In this document: one piece after another, positions 8,827 through 16,561 of the stretch
Layout of the letters: the number at the start of each line of letters is the position of its first letter
Position numbering within the stretch: position 1 is the first letter of the stretch
Assembly: GCA_050015275.1 (NCBI GenBank)
Contig: JBEKBS010000002.1
Location: forward strand, 96,211 to 160,210
Length of the DNA stretch: 64,000 nt
Reading direction: 5' to 3'
Source of the DNA: DATKJS01 sp050015275
GTDB lineage: Bacteria; Acidobacteriota; Aminicenantia; Aminicenantales; Saccharicenantaceae
The notes under the pieces: model-generated
Told to the model about the DNA's origin: nothing
Database searches by the model: none
What the model saw: the letters and a program-made list of their open reading frames with translations, nothing else
Program-made: the position numbers and the translations under genes

Positions 8827-11535
8827 CTATGGCTTGATATCCAGTTTTTTCATCAGGTCGATGAAGGGGGCTTCGAGAAAACGGGGGAGTTCGCCGCGGG
8901 ACTTGACTTCGGCCAACACTCGCATCCAGACTTCGAATTCCCTGCGGAATTTTTCGAAAATCGGCTTGAAGCGCTCGTCCTTGCCCAAAGGTCCCAGGCT
9001 CGGGTTGAGAACGAGCATATCGTATATCGGGAAATACCCCGCTTCCAGGTCGCGTTCAAGAACGCGCCGGGCCGCGTCCGTTTGGCCGTGACGCGCGAGA
9101 AACGGCAAGAGGAACTCGGCTGCATCGTCCATTTCGGAGGGCAATATCTTGGGATCATTCACTCTCTCGAGTATTTTCTTCAGCAGGACTTCGGCCGGCC
9201 GGGAATCCCCGCCCTGGAGAGCCAGCACATATCGCGCGCAAAGGACCTCCCAGGCCAATAAGCTGCCCTCGGAAAACTGGGACTGCGCTTTTTTGAACGC
9301 GTCGGACGCCTCCGCAGGGCGACCCAGGTCGGCGAGAATGAAAGACTTCATCAGCAAACCGGCGGCAAACTCGGGCTCGATCCTCAAGGCTTGATCGAGG
9401 TATGGCAGGCCTTCCGCCGAACGGCCCAGGCAGAATAATGCCCACGCTACATTAGCCCCGCCGTACAAGTAAAGGGCATCCCGCCGATAGCTTTCGAGCA
9501 CCGCATCCAGGCCCAAAACCATTCCTATCGGCGCCTCACCCAATAAACTGTATACGCGTGCGTCCTGGGGGGCGAAATTGACGGCTTTCAGAGCGCACTC
9601 AAGGACTTTGTGCTTGTCGGGATGCGGAGCATATGATTCACTGAAACCCAAGGTGTGCCAGCCGAGGCCGCAACGTGGATCGATGTCGATGGCCCGGCGG
9701 GCCCAGGATCCGGTTTCTGCATTTGCCGCTTGGGCCGATTCTCCTCCTTCCGTTTTGTAGATGAAGAGGCAGGCGATTTCGGCCGCGGCATCCGCCAGTT
9801 TCGGGTCCAGTTCCAGGGCGTGTTTCAGGTCGGCGTAGGCCCGGTCGAAGTCGGTTTGCCGGTGGAGATTGTTATACTGGTTTGAGGAATACTTGGCCTG
9901 CCGGAAAAGGAGCTCGGCCTCCGAATTCGCCGCGAGCCCCGACGCGGGGCCTACAGCTTTAGAGTCCGGCTGAAGCTTCTGACGGAGGTCCTCGGCCGTT
10001 CCATGGACGAGTTCGATATAATCGCTGCGGCGGCCGGGATATTCCTTGCTCCACAGAATCGTGCGGGTCTTTGCATCGAGCAGCTGGATGTTGAGCGTCA
10101 TTTGATCCGACTCGACCGTGACGAAAGGCTGGACGAAACGCTGGACTTGATAGAGAGCGGCGACTTTGGCGAGGTCGCCCTTGATGGATTCGAATTCGGA
10201 GTTGGTGATCGGAGCTCTCGTGTCCAGCCCTTCGATCTTCCCGAGCAAAGTGGAAAGCGAGCCGGGGATGGCCTCGGTCAGATACTCTGCGTCCTTGGCT
10301 CCATAAACCTTGCATGGCAGGACGACGATGCTGTTGGCCTCTGTCACGGGAGCCGCGCCCCTGCGCCAGGGCTTAAGAAGGAGCGCAGCCGCGGCGGCCA
10401 GGAGCATCAGGACCACACCGGCAACCGCAAGCGGGCGCTGACGGCCCGCCGCCGCCCGCTTCGGAATCCGCGGCTTGCCGACGGACCCGCTGGCCGCTGG
10501 CGCCACCTTGCCTGATTCCGCCGCGCGCCTCAGGCGTTTCAGGTCGACAAGGACCTCTTTGGCCGACTGGTAGCGCACATCGCGGTCCTTTTCGAGCGCC
10601 TTGTCGATGATCCGCTCCATCTCCTCCGGCAGGTCGGGGTTCAGCCGCACCGGCTGGGTCGGCGTGCTGTGCAAGATGCCGTCGAAAAGCGCCGCGGACG
10701 TGTCTCCCCGGAACGGGAGGATCCCCGTTGCCATCTCGTACAAAACGACACCCAGGGAAAACAGGTCGGTCCTCGTGTCGAGGTCCTTGCCCAGCGCCTG
10801 CTCCGGCGACATATAGGCGACGGTCCCGATGGCGACACCGGGACTCGTCAGATAGTCTTCGGCTGTCATCGTCGCCATGCCTGGGACGGCTTTCCCCTCC
10901 GGTTTCGGCTCGCGTTCCGGCAGGAGCTTCGCCAGCCCGAAATCCAGGATCTTGGCCTGTCCCGTCTCCGTCACGAAGATGTTGCCCGGCTTGATGTCCC
11001 GGTGGATGATCCCTCTGGCATGGGCGGCGTCCAGACCGCTCGAAACCTGAATCGCGAGGTCGATAATCTGATCCACGTCCAGCCGCTTGCCCAGCAGATA
11101 TTCGCGGAGCGTCTTGCCTTCGAGAAATTCAAGGGCGATGAAGTGCTGTCCTTCTTGTTCGCCGATATCATAGATCGTGCAGATGTTGGGATGATTCAGG
11201 GCCGAAGCGGAGCGGGCTTCCCGCTGGAAACGCTCCACAGCCTGGCGATCGTGGGCCAGCTCTTCGGGCAGGAACTTGAGCGCGACGGGGCGCTGGAGCT
11301 TGATGTCTTCAGCCCTGTAGACGACGCCCATCCCGCCTCTCCCGACAAGCTCCGCAATCCTGTACTTTCCCGCGACGAGGCTGCCTCTGGCCAAGACCTT
11401 CGCCGGCTCATCCGCGGCCTTATCAAGCGTTCTGGGGGACGAGGCCTGCCCGGTCTCTTGAGGAAGCGGGGTCGCGCACTCCCGGCAGAACTTGGAGTCC
11501 GCGGGATTCTCTGTCCGGCAGCCGGGGCACCGCAT
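8827..11535 (-). CDS. Zinc-ribbon Ser/Thr protein kinase with TPR domain
   Basis: A 902-residue protein. Residues 3-20 form a zinc ribbon (C3, C6, C17, C20). A Hanks-type kinase follows: GRGGMGVVY at 65-73, K87 in VALKF, HRDIKPGN at 178-185 and DFG at 198-200, all intact. After a Pro/Lys linker there is one membrane helix (about 370-395), then a large sensor region with tetratricopeptide-like repeats. The tail after the helix should be extracytoplasmic. This architecture is common in Acidobacteriota-like genomes. It is transcribed away from the large glycosidase-like gene from a shared promoter region. Confidence 0.92.
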   Translation of the reverse strand: MRCPGCRTENPADSKFCRECATPLPQETGQASSPRTLDKAADEPAKVLARGSLVAGKYRIAELVGRGGMGVVYRAEDIKLQRPVALKFLPEELAHDRQAVERFQREARSASALNHPNICTIYDIGEQEGQHFIALEFLEGKTLREYLLGKRLDVDQIIDLAIQVSSGLDAAHARGIIHRDIKPGNIFVTETGQAKILDFGLAKLLPEREPKPEGKAVPGMATMTAEDYLTSPGVAIGTVAYMSPEQALGKDLDTRTDLFSLGVVLYEMATGILPFRGDTSAALFDGILHSTPTQPVRLNPDLPEEMERIIDKALEKDRDVRYQSAKEVLVDLKRLRRAAESGKVAPAASGSVGKPRIPKRAAAGRQRPLAVAGVVLMLLAAAAALLLKPWRRGAAPVTEANSIVVLPCKVYGAKDAEYLTEAIPGSLSTLLGKIEGLDTRAPITNSEFESIKGDLAKVAALYQVQRFVQPFVTVESDQMTLNIQLLDAKTRTILWSKEYPGRRSDYIELVHGTAEDLRQKLQPDSKAVGPASGLAANSEAELLFRQAKYSSNQYNNLHRQTDFDRAYADLKHALELDPKLADAAAEIACLFIYKTEGGESAQAANAETGSWARRAIDIDPRCGLGWHTLGFSESYAPHPDKHKVLECALKAVNFAPQDARVYSLLGEAPIGMVLGLDAVLESYRRDALYLYGGANVAWALFCLGRSAEGLPYLDQALRIEPEFAAGLLMKSFILADLGRPAEASDAFKKAQSQFSEGSLLAWEVLCARYVLALQGGDSRPAEVLLKKILERVNDPKILPSEMDDAAEFLLPFLARHGQTDAARRVLERDLEAGYFPIYDMLVLNPSLGPLGKDERFKPIFEKFRREFEVWMRVLAEVKSRGELPRFLEAPFIDLMKKLDIKP

Positions 11536-11563
11536 AAGCTTTCCCCTTTTTCGGTGAAGCCAG

Positions 11564-11647
11564 TTTATGCTAAATCGCGGATTTCCGTCAACAGGCGCCG
11601 GACGCGAGGAGCCGGCTGTTGATTTTCCGGGGCCTTCGGGCTAATCT
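11564..11647. promoter_or_regulatory. Divergent promoters sharing a palindrome
   Basis: Minus strand, for the kinase: TTGACG (11586-11591), 16 bp, CATAAA (11564-11569). Plus strand, for the 11701 gene: TTGATT (11619-11624), 17 bp, TAATCT (11642-11647). TCAACAG (11588-11594) and CTGTTGA (11616-11622) form an inverted repeat, with inner CCGG/CCGG pairing, so each -35 lies in one arm. Confidence 0.5.
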
Positions 11648-11700
11648 TCCCTCTGGCGGTGAAAGCGGCCATCGGCCCATCGATGCAAAGGAGAATCCCG

Positions 11701-14625
11701 GTGAAGGCCTTAGATCGGAAATCCTCCGCGTTCGTAATCCTCGGCATTCTCGCGTTTATCGTCCCGCTGGCCGTCAGCCCGGTTCCCTTGACCGCTCTCG
11801 CGACTCAGGACAATACTCTCATCCTCGAGAACGAGCTGATCAAGGCCGAGTTCAACGACCGCGGCCTCGTCTCCCTCACCGGAATCCGGGCGAACAGGAA
11901 GATCGTCTTTTCCGCGGATCCGTCATCGCTGACCGTAGACGGCGCGAAGATATCCGTCGAGTCCTTCGGCCAGGCTGAGCTCGAGATGAAACCGGCCCGG
12001 CTGACCTATCGCTACACTCAGGACCCTTATACCATCGAGGTCGTCTACGAGCTCCGCCCCGGCTGGGGGTTCCTGAGCAAGCAGGTCATCCTGACCTCGG
12101 CCGTGAGCGCTCCCTTCCACGTCAACGAGGTCTCGCCCCTGGCCTCGTCGCTGAGCCTGCCCGTCCTTGAGGAACTCAAGATCGCCGACGGCCGGTGGGG
12201 CTCGTTCTGCCGCTTCGGGGGCGGCGAGGCCGCTTCGGACATGCCGTCTTGGGGCCTGTTCTTCGTGGTCCAGAACCCCTTCATGGCCTGGAAGCGGGAC
12301 GGCCGGAGCGCCAGCGCCTCCTATGCCCCCGAGATGGACTGGAAGCCCGACGACGGCCCGTTCGCCTCGGACCGCCTCTGCATCGGGCTGTACGAGCTCA
12401 GCGGGGTCCGCTTTCCTGCTCAGGCGGTCCCCGAATGGAAATTCGTCGCGGATTACGGAAAGCTCCTCGCCGAAGTCCCGACGATCGACACCAACGAGGT
12501 CAACGCCCTGACGGACTGCGTCCGGTCCTTCCTCCTTTATTATCCCGGCCGGGTCCGGGTCCACATCCCCTGGTGCGAGAACGACTACCAGGTCGACGTC
12601 GGGACGCCGGACGGCGTCGAAGAGTACAAGCGGATCATGGACCGGGCCGCCGAGCTCGGCGCGACCCATCTCCTCTACACACCCGCCAACAGGGAGCTCT
12701 CCCGCCTCGAAGACAACGCCGACGCCTGGGGCTGGGAGAACGTCCTCTGGTTCGGCCTGGGTCAGAAGATCCGGAAGGGGGAGTGGGACCCGGCGCGCGA
12801 CGACGTCCCGACGGCGCTCCAGGCGATGCTGGATTACGCTGCTTCCAAGAAGCTGAAGCTCATGGCCTATGCCTATCCCTCGCTCCCGTTCCTCCAGGAG
12901 CCCGTATGGACCAAGTGGGCCGGGGCCAAGGTCGGCGGCTACGCCGGGGCCGACACGGGGCTCCGCAGCTTCCAGGACTGGTGGATCGCGAAGCTCCTGG
13001 CCTTCGTCCGGAAGACGGGCGCGGCCGGATTCTCCTTCGACCACTGGTGGATCGCCTACGACAACGCCTCGAGCAGGTACGCCCAGTGGTACGGCTGCCG
13101 GCGCATCCTGGAAACGATCCGCCGGGAGCTCCCCGAGATCGTCATCGACGGCCGCCAGCAGTACCAGAACTTCGGCCCCTGGACTTGGCTCGCGGGGTCC
13201 TATCCCCACCCGACACTGACCGACGAGCAGCCCGAGAGCTTCACGGCTTTCCCCGACCTCCACACCGACCGGGTCTCGGCCGACCGGCAGCGCTTCGCCG
13301 CCTGGAAATACCGGGTGGAGCGGTTCGCCCCGCCCGAGATCGTGCCGGGGTTCATTACCCACCAGTCGGAGCGGTCGGACGAGAAGGATGTCATGCGGCG
13401 CGACCGGTTCCGGCCAAAGGACTGGGATGTTCTCGGCTGGAAATATTCGCTCCTCTCCTCGATCGCCACCGCCCCTTTCAACCACGTGATCAACTTCATC
13501 CCGGCCCGCGACCCCGAGGAGTTCAAGGCCTTTTCCGACGAGGACAAGGCCTGGTTCCGGCGCTGGCTCGACTGGACGGACGAGAACGCCCGGTACCTGC
13601 ACGCCCTGCGGCCGATCATCGGCCCGCCCATGGTCGGCCGGCCGGACGGGACGGCGGCCATCGTCGAGGACCGCGGCTTCGTCTTCCTCTTCAATCCCAA
13701 CCCCGGCCGGCTGGAGGCCCGTTTCAAGCTGGACGCCTCGATCGGGCTCGTCAAGGGCGAGGCGTTCGTCCTCCGGGAGATCCATCCCGAGGAGGGCCGG
13801 CTCATCGCGGCCGGCCCCGACGCGTTCTGGAAGGCCGGAAGTGAGGTGGCCCTGCCGATGGCCGGGAGGGAGGCCCTGGTCCTCGAGGTCTTCCCGGCCC
13901 CCGCCGAGATCCAGGAGCCGGCCCTGTTCAACGCGACGGGGAGCGCGGTCCTGAAGGGAGCCGCCCTTGTCCTGAGCCAGGTCTCTGGAGAAGTCGGGAC
14001 GGAAAGGGACCTCCTGGTCCTTCTGCCCAAGGACAAGCGCGTCCGGGCCCTGAGCGTCAACGGGCTCTCCTTCCCGTTCCGGCAGGACAAGGACCGGGTC
14101 ACGGCCACGGTCCGCTTCCCGGGAAAAGCGTTCGTCCGCAGCCAGCGGCTGGGGAAGGAGGACCCGGATTTCGCGGGCGGAAAATTCCAGGCCCAGTTCT
14201 CGGTCCCGGCCAGGGTCTTCAAGCAATTGGCGGAACGGAAAAACAAATGGCCGGTCAGCACCAGTGAAGACGACCTCCGGGCCCCCTGGCTCGGACCCTG
14301 GCGTCTTCTTCTCTACGTGCCGGTCGCTGACGGAAAGGATTCCACGGACATCGCGATGACCATCAACGGCAAGCCGATCGAGCTCGGGAAGGCCTACAAC
14401 AGCGTCTATCCGCACTCGCCCGAGAGGACGTTCATCGGCCGTTACGCCGACGTGTCCTGGCTCAAGCCGGACACCCCGTACGCTCTTGAAATCACGGTCC
14501 CCGAGATCGCGCCGGGCCGCTTCCTGGGCGTTTTTTTCGAGAATGTCGAGACGGAGTCCACGACACAAATCGCGGCGCCCCTGCCGAGGGCTCCCGCCCG
14601 CCCCGGGCCTCCGGTCAAGAAATAG
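11701..14625 (+). CDS. Large secreted glycosidase-like protein, unclassified
   Basis: A 974-residue protein with a signal peptide (about residues 1-30). Residues 35-260 look like an all-beta domain, as in GH31/GH36 N-terminal sandwiches. Residues 270-640 look like a (beta/alpha)8 barrel, with strand-end segments such as HIPWCEND, GAAGFSFDHWW and EIVIDGRQQYQ, then TDEQPE. C-terminal beta domains follow. The FSFDHW aspartate sits where clan GH-D alpha-galactosidases keep their nucleophile. I cannot name a family. The GTG at 11701 has AAGGAGA upstream; an ATG at 11659 lacks this. Confidence 0.7.
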   Translation: MKALDRKSSAFVILGILAFIVPLAVSPVPLTALATQDNTLILENELIKAEFNDRGLVSLTGIRANRKIVFSADPSSLTVDGAKISVESFGQAELEMKPARLTYRYTQDPYTIEVVYELRPGWGFLSKQVILTSAVSAPFHVNEVSPLASSLSLPVLEELKIADGRWGSFCRFGGGEAASDMPSWGLFFVVQNPFMAWKRDGRSASASYAPEMDWKPDDGPFASDRLCIGLYELSGVRFPAQAVPEWKFVADYGKLLAEVPTIDTNEVNALTDCVRSFLLYYPGRVRVHIPWCENDYQVDVGTPDGVEEYKRIMDRAAELGATHLLYTPANRELSRLEDNADAWGWENVLWFGLGQKIRKGEWDPARDDVPTALQAMLDYAASKKLKLMAYAYPSLPFLQEPVWTKWAGAKVGGYAGADTGLRSFQDWWIAKLLAFVRKTGAAGFSFDHWWIAYDNASSRYAQWYGCRRILETIRRELPEIVIDGRQQYQNFGPWTWLAGSYPHPTLTDEQPESFTAFPDLHTDRVSADRQRFAAWKYRVERFAPPEIVPGFITHQSERSDEKDVMRRDRFRPKDWDVLGWKYSLLSSIATAPFNHVINFIPARDPEEFKAFSDEDKAWFRRWLDWTDENARYLHALRPIIGPPMVGRPDGTAAIVEDRGFVFLFNPNPGRLEARFKLDASIGLVKGEAFVLREIHPEEGRLIAAGPDAFWKAGSEVALPMAGREALVLEVFPAPAEIQEPALFNATGSAVLKGAALVLSQVSGEVGTERDLLVLLPKDKRVRALSVNGLSFPFRQDKDRVTATVRFPGKAFVRSQRLGKEDPDFAGGKFQAQFSVPARVFKQLAERKNKWPVSTSEDDLRAPWLGPWRLLLYVPVADGKDSTDIAMTINGKPIELGKAYNSVYPHSPERTFIGRYADVSWLKPDTPYALEITVPEIAPGRFLGVFFENVETESTTQIAAPLPRAPARPGPPVKK

Positions 14626-14678
14626 AATGCCGGCCCCGGGGATGGGCGGGGATGCGTTCCCGGAGCCCGCATTCTATT
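14621..14678. repeat. Large interrupted inverted repeat
   Basis: AATAGAATGC (14621-14630) and GCATTCTATT (14669-14678) are perfect 10-bp arms. Inner G/C-rich pairing (14632-14640 with 14659-14667, two mismatches) extends the stem. It runs from the stop codon of the glycosidase-like gene to the -35 box of the GntR gene. No U-tract follows, so it may be an operator as well as a transcript end. Confidence 0.6.
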
Positions 14679-14705
14679 GACTCGGCCGGCGCAATTGCAT
14701 ATCCT
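14677..14705 (+). promoter_or_regulatory. Sigma70 promoter for the gntR operon
   Basis: TTGACT (14677-14682), a 17-bp spacer and TATCCT (14700-14705). The -35 overlaps the end of the inverted repeat. Confidence 0.6.
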
Positions 14706-14744
14706 AAATTTTTCTATGTCAAGGAGGAGACGGAGGCCGTCCCC

Positions 14745-15431
14745 ATGGATGGAAAACCCATTCTCAATATCAAATCCCTGAAAGAGCAGGTCTACGAGTA
14801 TCTCCGGGAGCAGATGCGGACGGGAGAGATCCGGCCGGGTTCGGTGATCGACATGGAAGAGACGTCGAAGAAGCTCGGCGTCAGCAAGACCCCCCTCCGG
14901 GACGCTCTCCTCCAGCTCGAGATGGAAGGCTTCGTTTCCATCCTGCCGCGGCGCAAGGTCGTCGTCAACGTCCTGTCCACCGAGGACATCCGGAACTATT
15001 ACGACATCATCGGCGCCCTGGAGAGCATTGCCCTGCTCAGGGCCTTCGACCGCCTCCGGCCGGCGGACATCGACGCCATGCAGGCCCTGAACGATGCCAT
15101 GGCCAAGGCCATCGACGACAACAACTTCGACCTCTATTACGAGAAGAACCTCGCCCTTCATGACACGTTCCTCAGCCGCTGCGGCAACGAGAACCTGATC
15201 AGGATCGTCATCACCCTGAAGAAACGGCTCTATGATTTCCCGCGGTCCAAGGGCTTCGTCAAGGAATGGGAGCAGGCCAGCATCGGCGAGCACCAGGCCC
15301 TCATCGACTTCGTCCGTCAGGGCCAGCGGGAAGAGGCGGCCAAGCACATGCGCGACGTCCATTGGTCCTTCAGGGTCCAGGAGCCGTTCATCCACAGGTA
15401 CTACGCCCACGTCGCCCGGGAAACGGGATGA
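14745..15431 (+). CDS. GntR/FadR-family transcriptional regulator
   Basis: A 228-residue protein with an N-terminal winged helix (VYEYLREQMRTGEIRPG, then KKLGVSKTPLRDAL) and an all-helical FCD effector domain (about 80-215), typical of FadR-subfamily regulators of sugar acid or organic acid catabolism. The FCD metal-binding pattern is partly visible (D..L..N..LH..., then EH). ATG 14745 is preceded by GGAGG; no start is credible upstream because the promoter lies there. It heads an operon with a UroD-like protein and GH95, so it probably senses a product of that pathway. Confidence 0.88.
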   Translation: MDGKPILNIKSLKEQVYEYLREQMRTGEIRPGSVIDMEETSKKLGVSKTPLRDALLQLEMEGFVSILPRRKVVVNVLSTEDIRNYYDIIGALESIALLRAFDRLRPADIDAMQALNDAMAKAIDDNNFDLYYEKNLALHDTFLSRCGNENLIRIVITLKKRLYDFPRSKGFVKEWEQASIGEHQALIDFVRQGQREEAAKHMRDVHWSFRVQEPFIHRYYAHVARETG

Positions 15432-15468
15432 GACCGACGGTCCCCCGCCTTGGCTGAACGGGAACCCC

Positions 15469-16527
15469 ATGCCCAACGAGACGATGTCGCCCCGGGAGCG
15501 GTGGCTGGCGGTTTTCCAGAGGAAAAAGCCCGACCGGGTCCCTATGGATTTCTGGGGGACCGACGAGACCATGGCCGGTCTCATCAGGCACATCGGCTGC
15601 GCGGGCCGGAGGGAAGCCCTCGAGAAGCTCCACGTGGACTTTGTCGCCAAGGCGGCTCCCCGCTACGTCGGCCCCGCTCTTCCGGCCGGGCTTGACGCCT
15701 TCGGCCGGGCCTACCGGAAAATACGCTACGATACGGGCGTCTATGACGAGTGCGTCTCGAGCCCGCTGGCGGCTTGCCGTTCCGTCGCCGAGATCGAGAG
15801 GAACTACACCTGGCCCGATCCCGACTGGTGGGACTATGGGCCCATCGCGACCGAGCTCAGGGGGCTGGAGATGTACCCGGTCCAGGGCGGCGGTTCGGAG
15901 CCGTTCCTCATCTACAAGGACCTCCGCGGCCCGGAGCAGGCCTTCATCGACCTCGTCGAGAACCCGGAGATCGTCCATTACTGCCTGGACAAGCTCTTCG
16001 CCCTCGCCTACGAGGACACGCGGCGGACCTTTGAAGCCATTCCCGGCCGGGTCCTGTTCGCCTACGTGGCCGAAGACATGGGCGCCCAGAATGACCTGAT
16101 GCTCTCGGTCGCCCACATCCGCGAGTTCCTGCTTCCCGGGATGAAACGGATCATCGACCTGTCCCACGAGGGAGGGGCCTACGTTTTCCATCACAACGAC
16201 GGCGGCATCCGGCGGATCCTGCCGGACATGATCTCGGCCGGCATCGATCTCCTCAATCCCATCCAGTGGCGCTGCGGCGGCATGGACCGGGAAGGGCTGA
16301 AAAGGGATTTCGGGGCCCGGGTGATATTCCATGGGGGGATGGACAACCAGCAGACCCTGCCGTTCGGCACGGTCGACGAAGTCAGACGGGAGGTCCTCGA
16401 CAACCTCGGGATCCTGGGCCGCGACGGCGGTTATATCCTGGCTCCCTGCCATAACATCCAGGCGCTGACCCCGCCCGAGAACATCGTTGCCATGTATGAG
16501 ACCGGCTACGAACACGGCTGGACGTGA
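15469..16527 (+). CDS. Uroporphyrinogen decarboxylase-like (UroD/MtaA superfamily) protein
   Basis: A 352-residue TIM-barrel protein of the URO-D/corrinoid methyltransferase-like superfamily (MSPRERWLAVFQRKKPDRVP at the N terminus is characteristic). Near the C terminus, HHNDGG, NPIQW, HGGMDNQ and APCHNIQ occupy the positions of zinc ligands in MtaA/MtbA enzymes, but the usual HxC is HxN, so zinc binding is uncertain. It is unlikely to be HemE, since it sits between a GntR regulator and GH95. Such paralogues often occur in sugar-degradation loci with no assigned reaction. ATG 15469 or 15484 could start it. Confidence 0.8.
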   Translation: MPNETMSPRERWLAVFQRKKPDRVPMDFWGTDETMAGLIRHIGCAGRREALEKLHVDFVAKAAPRYVGPALPAGLDAFGRAYRKIRYDTGVYDECVSSPLAACRSVAEIERNYTWPDPDWWDYGPIATELRGLEMYPVQGGGSEPFLIYKDLRGPEQAFIDLVENPEIVHYCLDKLFALAYEDTRRTFEAIPGRVLFAYVAEDMGAQNDLMLSVAHIREFLLPGMKRIIDLSHEGGAYVFHHNDGGIRRILPDMISAGIDLLNPIQWRCGGMDREGLKRDFGARVIFHGGMDNQQTLPFGTVDEVRREVLDNLGILGRDGGYILAPCHNIQALTPPENIVAMYETGYEHGWT

Positions 16528-16561
16528 GACGGACTATCCTGAACGTTACCGGAGGTGCGGG

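Noticed and set aside
11923..14568. An 881-codon minus-strand frame opposite the large glycosidase-like gene
   Set aside because: Composition is typical of antisense frames (Asp, Arg, Gly, Val rich); the plus-strand protein has a signal peptide and coherent fold.
15469..16527. HemE of heme biosynthesis
   Set aside because: The context is a GntR-GH95 operon with no heme genes, and the metal-site pattern fits paralogues rather than HemE.
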